64,000 bases of DNA from Glycine soja (taxonomy: Eukaryota; Streptophyta; Magnoliopsida; Fabales; Fabaceae). The stretch lies in contig NC_041004.1 in the NCBI RefSeq assembly GCF_004193775.1, positions 31,148,411-31,212,410 on the forward strand, written 5' to 3'. The notes beneath the pieces were generated by a model that worked only from the letters and a program-made list of their open reading frames with translations, had not been told where the DNA came from and searched no databases. Position 1 is the first letter of the stretch; the number at the start of each line of letters is the position of its first letter. The position numbers were made by a program, and so were the translations under genes. Positions 12,801-21,800 of the stretch are shown here, piece after piece.

Positions 12801-15800
12801 TAAATCGCTTCCATGGTCGACCTTCCCGGCATGAAACCAAATTGATTCTCAGTAACTTGAGTCTCCTTTCTTAATCTCCGTTCGATCACTCTTTCCCATA
12901 ATTTCATGGTATGACTCATGAGCTTGATTCCCCTATAATTTGCATAATTTTGTATATCCCCCTTGTTCTTATAGATTGGCACTAACGTGCTTCTCCTCCA
13001 TTCCTCCGGCATGCGTTTTGACCTCATAATTTCATTAAAGAGTTTGGTGAGCCACTCAAGACCTCTATCTCCAAGAGTTTTCCACACTTCAATAGGTATG
13101 TTGTCTGGCCCCACCGCCTTACCGTTACTCATTCTTTTCAACGCTTCCTTTACTTCCTGTTTCTGAATTCGACGATAGTACTTATAGTTCCGGTCCTCTT
13201 CTCTTGTGTCTAGACTACTAGAGTCATATCCATATCCATCATTAAATAAGTTGTGGAAATATGCCTTCCACCTTTCCTTGATATCTTTTTCATGCACTAA
13301 GACTTTGCCTTCTTCATCCTTAACACACTTTACTTGATCCAAATCTCTAGTCTTCCTCTCTCTACCCTTAGCAAGCCTATATATAGATCTTTCTCCGTCC
13401 CTGGTTCCTAGAGCTTGGTATAGTCCATCAAAAGCTTGGGCTCTTGCCTCACTCACCGCCTTTTTGGTTTCATTTCTAGCTATCTTATACTTATCCCACG
13501 TTTCAGAATTTCTACACCTAGACCACTCCTTGAAACACTCCTTTTTTACTCTAACTTTGCTTTGAACACTTTCATTCCACCACCACGATTCTTTACCCCT
13601 AGGTCCAAAACCTCTAGATTCACCCAACGTCTCTTTAGCCACTTTAATAATCTCTTGGGACATCTTGTTCCACATATCATTTGCACTTCCTTGTGATTGT
13701 CCACACCATCCCTCCCATATCTTTTATTGGAAGATTCCTTGTTTCTCACCCTTCAAGTGCCACCATTTGATCCTTGGTGCTATCACAGGACTTCTTCTCT
13801 TTACCCTATCTCTAATTCTTACATCCATGACCAAAACTCTATGTTGGGTAGTCAAGCTCTCTCCCGGGATAACTTTACAGTTCAAGCAATACTTCCTATC
13901 AGACTTCCTGATAAGGAAGAAATCTATCTGAGAACATGTCCCTCCACTTTTGTAAGTGATAAGATGTTCCGCTCTTTTCTTAAACCATGTATTGGCTATA
14001 GAAAGATCCAAAGCCTTCGAAAACTCCAAGATGGATTTACCCTCCCCATTCATCTCCCCTAGGCCAAAACCCCCATGCACCCCCTCAAAACCTCTAGCCA
14101 CGCTACCTACATGTCCATTGAGATCCCCTCCTAGGAAAACTTTCTCTCCTTGGGGTATATCCTGAAGTACCCCTTCTAGATCCTCCCAAAATTTTACCTT
14201 AAAGTGTTCTGCTAACCCAACCTGAGGTGCATACCCACTAATAACATTAAAGGTGTCCTGTCCCACTACCAATTTTAAGGCTATGATACGATCTCCTACT
14301 CTTCTTACATCCACGACATCCTTCTTCCACTCCTTGTCCACAATAATCCCTACCCCATTTCTTAATCTGATTTTTCCCGTATACCACAGCTTAAATCCCG
14401 AGTTGTCTAATTCTTTCGCTTTTTCACCTGTCCACTTAGTTTCTTGTAGGCACATAAAATTGATCTTCCTCCTCACCATAACATCCACTATTTCCATAGA
14501 TTTTCCAGTAAGTGTGCCTATATTCCATGTACCAAAGCGAATCCTCCTGTCATGAACTAGCTTCTTTACCCACACCCGTTCACGAAAATGTGGGAACCCT
14601 TGCTTACTTTTCACTACATCCGGGCGGCGATGCAGCGGCCCTTGCTCTTTTGACACTGTACTCGAGCCATACAGCGCGTTGCTTCCAGGCAACGACCTAG
14701 CATTCACATTATTACGTAATTGATCCATGTCATAGAGATTCGACAAAGTTTTACGTTGGCCGTCGAAAGCCTAACACAACCCTCTCCTTTTATCCGGGCT
14801 TGGGACCGGCTAAGAATAGCAAAGCTACCCTAGGCAGGATTTATATACTTATGATAAATTAAAAAAAATTAATTTACCTCTATAAAACTAAAAACAGTAA
14901 CTTGAACATCAAAACTAAGACAAATACTAAAGTTAAATAATGATGTGGATTTTATAATTAAGTTATATGTGATAGATATTCGAACCTCTATATATGTCTG
15001 TATCTCATGTTCAATAATACACTAGAAAATACTCAGTAAAAAAATACACTACAAAATACTACTAGCTAGTATATATGTAGTTTACTAACATGTGATCGAT
15101 AACTTGCCAAAAAAAAAAAAAAAGCACTTACGGATGATACCAATAATATAAGGGTGACAACAGGACCCCCTCAAATAGCTACATATGTAATGTAATTTAT
15201 ATGTATTAAAACCTGAAACTGTAAGTTACGTAGATAACTTTAATGGAATGCGATGAAGTAATTAACAATATGTTGATTGATATAAGGTAAGGACAAGTTC
15301 AAAACTGAGTAAATGTGAATCTTAATACATTGGTGATGTGTTTGAATGATAAAAAAAATATAAATTATAATATTTTATTTGGGGTTAAAAGAAAATAGAA
15401 ATAAAATTAAAAGGATAAAAGACTTTCAGAAATAAAAAATTCATATTTTTATTTTATTTTCTCTTCAATTTAAATTTCAATATTTTCTATTTCTTATTTT
15501 TCTTTATTTGTAATAAAAAAAATGTTCAAAATTAATGGGATTTATCACATGTAAAAACGGTTTTTATATAAGAACTATTTTTAAACCATTAAAAAAATAG
15601 ATAGGTAATTTATGGGATTTATTTTAAATAAATAAAAAAAATATGGAATAAGTATGTAGAAATCATTTTAAACTCCTAGAAAATGGTATCATTCGTGTAA
15701 AAAAATTATATAATCATAAAAATTAACGTGATATGGTAGAATATATATAATGTATTGAATTTGGAAGTGATATTATAAATTTTTTAAACCTTTTAATTAT

Positions 15801-18800
15801 GTTTCTTTTATTTTAATTTTCACTTTACATTCATTTGCATCATTTCTGAAATTTGTAACCAGTTGACCTTAAAATGAAAGTGTAATAGAATTTAATAGAC
15901 ACACATTTTTAATGTACTTTTTTTTACACTATTGACTAATTAGAAATCATTCTAAGTATGCGTTTTAAGAAAAGTTATTATATAAATCAATAAAATTATT
16001 AAATATGATAATTTATAATTGAATGATATGTATAACATGTATTTTTACACTGACGATTTTAATAATTACTTTATAATTTATATTTAGAGTGATATTTAAT
16101 TAAGTGATATCATAATTTTTTATACTAATAATATATTAAAGTTAAACTCCCTTAAAAATGCATTTCTTCATTAATAAAATATTCACTTAATACATATTCC
16201 AATATACAAGAAAAATATAAATTATCTATTACATACATTTTCAAATACTTAAAATTTTGCTTAATTAATTAGCGATTCAATATTGAGTCAATTATCTATG
16301 TTAGAAGAGTTTAAGTCTAATATGCTATAAGTGCAAAATATTTTAAGCTATTAAGAAATTTGATTTTATTTTAGATATGACTTTGAAATTAATTATGACA
16401 TTTTTTACTGAAAATTAATCATTACACAAGTCAATATTTTTTAGTTATATGATAATCCATGATTGAATTATAAAATAAACTTTTTTTTAATATTGTCAAT
16501 ATATTTCATTCAAATTCATGTTAGAAACAAAATAATGCATTTTTTATTTATTGAAACTCATGTTAACAAATGAAAAAGTTAATAAAACAAGAGTGAATTA
16601 ATTACATTTGGTTTATAACAGGTTTCATTCACTGCATCATACCCAATTTCGGACAAATTACTCACTCTTCATGCCTATTTATGATTACATTTATGGTACC
16701 ATGGACAAGAGTACAGACACAACATATGAGATAGCATTAAAGAGAGAAGAAAGTTTAGCAGATGTGGTACATCTAACACACCTTACAACCCCAGAGTCCA
16801 TCTATCATTTAAGGTTGGGATTTGCTTCCTTAGCCTCTAGACCTCAATCTTCTACATGGTACCTCTACTTGATGTGGCCTTTTACACTTTGGTCTGTTCT
16901 CGTGACTTGGTTTTACGGTCAAACATTTGTTATGGAGAGGAATGCTTTCAAAATGCTCAATTTGCAATCATGGGTTATACCAAGATTCCATGTACAAGTA
17001 AGTTTTGGGTAACATCATTTTTCATTTCTAAGAAGGAAAAATATTTCCTATAGATAATATTTGTTTCTTTTTTACACTTTTACAGTATCTTTTCAAATGG
17101 CAAAGTGAGACATTGAACAAACTTATAGAAGAAGCAATACTTCAGGCTGAGTTAAGCAAAGTAAAGGTTTTAAGTCTAGGTCTTTCAAATCAGGCAAGTC
17201 CCTTTATTTTTTTAAATGATTTTTATTTGATAATTTTCACTAGTTGGATTAAAGTTTCTATCATACAGATAATACTTGAAAACTTTTTTGTTAATCCAAA
17301 ATTATTTAATTTTATCATGTAAATCAAACTGATCAATTCTATTAATAGCTCAAACATATGTTATGTTATTTAATAACTCAAACTGATCAATTCTATTAAT
17401 AGTTAAATAATTGGTTAACTAATTCAGTTTCTTTAGTTTGAACTCTATTATTCTATTAGGCTTTTTTTTTTGTTTGACATCCATGTATGTTCATTTAGAA
17501 ATATTGATAAACTCCATTTTGCTCTACTCATAATATGGCATATATCAATAAATAATTCTTTCATTACTGAAACTTTTTTCCTCAATCACCCTTCTTCCAT
17601 GGTTGCTTCCACACCATTACCCCTAATCAAATTTAGATCTTTCCAATTGTCACTATGTACATCGAAATGAGGAACCATCTTTGATTCTTGTATACCAAAT
17701 TCTTGATGGGCCAAGCTATCACAATTGGTCCCCCTTTAACGTCCATGGCATTGTATATGAAGGACAAATGTAAGTTTGTTAAATAGAGTTATCAAATGGG
17801 TCACTCCTAATCCATTTACCCGTGACCCATGTGAGCTAGGGTAAATTGGTCCATAAGGTCAAGTGAAATAGGGTCAATCCATGGGTTAGCTCACCTTTAA
17901 AAATTAAGACCTAGAAACACAAATAGAAAAAATTATATTAGGGAGGAACAAAATTCTTCTCTAAATTATTAAAAATTCGCCACAGAGCATAATAGTGATG
18001 AATTTGTTGATGGATCAAATTCGTCACTAAAAGGGACATCACAGAATGTTAGTAAATGAAGATTGATTTCGTCTAAGATAAAATTGTGATGGAACAATTC
18101 TATAACAATGTCGTCACAAATTGTCAAAATTAATTGAACTAAAAACATTATATTTGTCACAAAGAGTGAGTAATATGTTCTGTCATTGTTAGTGACGGGT
18201 TATGTACATGGCTAATAGAGAAGTAATTAATTTTCATTGGTATTAACTACAAAATGCATCCCATCAAACAAATACAGAATATATATTTGTCATAATTTAT
18301 GATGAATTTTTTAGACAAACTTGGGTATGTCACTATTAGTGATAAAAGTAATTTCCCTAGTAGAGAAGAATATAGTATTTGTCACTAATAGTTAGAGAAT
18401 TTATCCTTCTCTAATATAGAGGGAATCAAATCCCTCAATTTCTATGACGGAATTATTAAGGTTTAATAGCAAAAATAATCCCCCTATTTATTCCAACTCA
18501 CTAAATTGATTTTCCTATAATATAATTCACCAATTGAGTTTTTCGTTTTTTTTTTCAATCTGATTATTTGAGTTCTGAATCCCAAAATTGAACGTTGATT
18601 ATTAATGGGTAACGTTGACTATCATGTGTCATAATAAGATTATGACATGTGACAGTCAATGTTATCCATTAACAGTCAACGTTATCCATTAGTGAGTTGG
18701 AATAAATAAGGGGATTATTTTTGCAATTAAGCCAATTATTAATAATTTTCCCATGTTTTAAATATTTATCCAAAATAATTTTGTATGAAAAATATGTTCC

Positions 18801-21800
18801 AAATTTTAATAAATGTAATTTTTAAATACAAATTTATTATTTTATAATATTAATAACATAAAATAATAATAAATCTACACCAAGATCAATTTTCATCTAC
18901 TAATATTCAATAAGTAAAGACCAAGTTCAACATAGTAATTAAAGTTAACAAAATACAAAAGTTCAACATCGTGTACCAAGTTCAACATAATAATCAAAGT
19001 TAACAAAATGCAGAAGTTCAACATCATCTACCAAGTTTAACATAGTATTAATCAAGTTAACAAAATACAATCTACTCTTCACCAAGGTCATCAAATTCAT
19101 TTATCTTCTTGCGGGTTATCTTGGTTTGTATGAGTAGTTGGGGGGAGAAAAGATAACATGGAGGCTGAAACGATAAATTGCCGAGTGAAGAATTCTCCAT
19201 GATTAGTTGAAGTAATTGCTCTTTAACTAAATTTGACTTCTCTTGAGATGAACAAATCAAGTCCTCATGTGTTTGCAAGCGCTCCTTAAGGTTTTGGTTC
19301 TTAGTTAACAAACTGAAAATTTATTTCCTCATCTAGTCATATTCAAAGTGTGACGCACCACCAATGATGTAGCAGAATTAGATTTGAATTATGTAGCCTT
19401 TAATTTGGACCTAAACCATATAAATGTCCCTTGTTGTCCATACCTCCAACAATGTTATAGAAAATATCATCATCCGACGGCTTACTTGACACACCATCCT
19501 TTGTTACCTCTTCTGGATCTCTCTTAGCAATATCCTTTGATACTCTCCCTGAAAATAAAAGTTTCTACTAATTGTTAATCTTTAACATTTTAATTGTTTA
19601 CATAAAATTCAAAGAAAATTTCCCAATTACGAATAGTAACTACTAAAGGAGCACTTACTGTAGGAGTACCGAAAAATTGCTCCATACTTTATTATTGGTG
19701 AGAGGTTTAGACATAAAAGTTAAACATGCATTTAAACTAACAGTATGAAAATACTCATGATACATTAATCACAAGACCAAAACCTAGTTTTAGGAAAAAT
19801 TAGAGAAAGGCAGCTGAAAACATAAATTATACTTAAAAATAGTCCAATTCCAGCCAACATATGAACACAATAAACAATATGCAGCCAAGTTCAATTCCAG
19901 CCAATCACATCACTGCACAATAAAGTAAACAGTAGATTGCACAACATATTTTCAGATCAAAATATTTAGTTCCACATGTTATCTTAATATGCTCAATTAG
20001 CTTATGAAGACATGTGACTTACAACAATCCTTTTTGCTTTGGAGGATACCCACTTTGATCTATCACCTTTTACTGTATGGGCCCTTTGAAATAGCTCCCA
20101 ACAAGTTGGAGTCTTGTCTACAAAAGTTTTCTAACAAATAAAATATGTAAATTAGAGCAATTTAAAATATAATGCATTACATATTTATAAAAACAATACA
20201 AATTCTCTTGTAATGTTCAGTTGTAGGCTATGATAAAATGACTTCTTCATTTGTCTCTCATGTTCAAGAAGCTATTTATATTTTCTCCACATTTCAAATA
20301 TTGTAACTTGTAAGTCCATTACAAGATATTATAAGTGTGCAATTTGACAAAAAGAAAATATAAATAACATGTATTTTACTTGCCCTTTCTACCTTAAACT
20401 CCTCATACCATAAATTGGCCAATTGTGGATTATGCTTATTCTCCTCCCCATAACTCTCCCAACATCCCTCAAACTTACCTTTTATAATTCTTGTAATGTC
20501 ATGCGTGAGCATAATAGAAGGGTCAAACCTATCAAAAAGATTTTAAATAAGAAGTCACAAGCATACAATTTATTACTAAACCAAAGGAAAAAAGTTATAA
20601 ATACTTACGTGTTATATATGTGGTCCTGGACAAATCTGCATATGCCCATCATTGTCTATAGATGGTGTTGCTGCTACATGTGAACCATCACCTGATGCAA
20701 CATCTACTTAGTTGTTTGATGGACCAATATTAGAAAAATTATGTGGGCTTCCTGTGGAGGAAATATGGGGGTTGGTAGGATGTGTAGATTGCCCAAGAAA
20801 AGGTTGTGCAAAATGCCAAAGAGAAGGTTGTGCAGATTGGGCAATAGAAGGTTGTGTAGGTTGCCCAAGAAAATGTTGTGTAGATTGCTCAATAAAAGAT
20901 TGTGTAGTTTGTGGTAAGGAAGTCAAGCTAAGGAGATTGTTGAGAGTCAAGAAATTAATATATCTCATTTCTTGTAAATTGATATTTTAGGATTTCATTT
21001 AGGGGAAACATATCCCATTTAGGGGAAACTACATCTCTTAGACATACAGTTTCTAGATAAATATTCATTCTGTTTCTCCTATTTTTACATGGTATCCAAG
21101 CCTGAATGAAGGATTACATAAAACTATCTCATTGGGGATCCACTATCTCTAGTGAGCCTGTTTGCTCGTTGTCCTTCTTTTTTTAGTTTCTAGTGGACCT
21201 TTATGTTTGCTTGTTGCTCTTCTTTTTTTAGTTTCTAGTAGACCTTTATGTTTGCTCGTTGCCCTTCTTATAATGACCCTTTCTTCTTCTCCCGTGACTT
21301 TTCTAGCCGATCGTCGTCACTTTTTTGGTGACCTTTTCAGTGCCAAATAGATTTTGTGTCAGACGCGTGAAAGCGTGTGCAACCTCCATTTAGGTCATGC
21401 TTCTGGTGACATGGTCATCCTTCTCCAGCGAACCAAACCCTAAAGCCCTAAAACATTTCACTACCTTTTAAACTCTTCCAACCATGCTTTCATATTTCCA
21501 ATTTTTTCTAGGTTACCATCAGTACGAAGTATCTACCAGCATAATTGTTTTAATAACAACTTATATAAAACTAATGCTTCCACCTCATAATTTGTTTCAC
21601 CGACCTTGTATGTCATCTCCACTATGTTAGGCACAATCCATTTATAATATTTTTTTTTACTCATTACTATTTCATTATAAAGATAAACATATATTTTCAA
21701 GTAAGGGTTTTTCTTTCAAACCTGAGCTAGAAAAAATTGTCAACCTCTACAAGCAATTAAGCATTAAATATTGCCATACTTATAGATTTAAAGTGATCAC

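Larger units (their letters stand above)
11665..14841 (-). mobile_element. Full-length RTE-clade LINE inserted antisense in gene A intron 4
   Basis: 3177 bp between exact 11-bp target duplications. Read on -, it starts with a conserved leader (ccggtcccaagcccggat at about 14796-14813). It then encodes an AP-type endonuclease followed by a reverse transcriptase in one frame, and ends in a (GTT)n tail (about 11666-11685). A short GTT-repeat tail without long poly(A) is typical of RTE elements. The only coding break seen is one in-frame stop at 13724-13726, so the insertion looks young. It lies opposite to the host transcript and lengthens intron 4 without touching the exons. Confidence 0.95.

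Noticed and set aside
17930..18450. A complete CACTA element spanning the transposase relic
   Set aside because: Subterminal-like motifs are present but no pair of CACTA termini with matching 3-bp duplications could be located.
21162..21350. Leu-rich 62-codon frame as a membrane peptide gene
   Set aside because: Created by the 45-bp tandem repeat in intron 6; no promoter or family.
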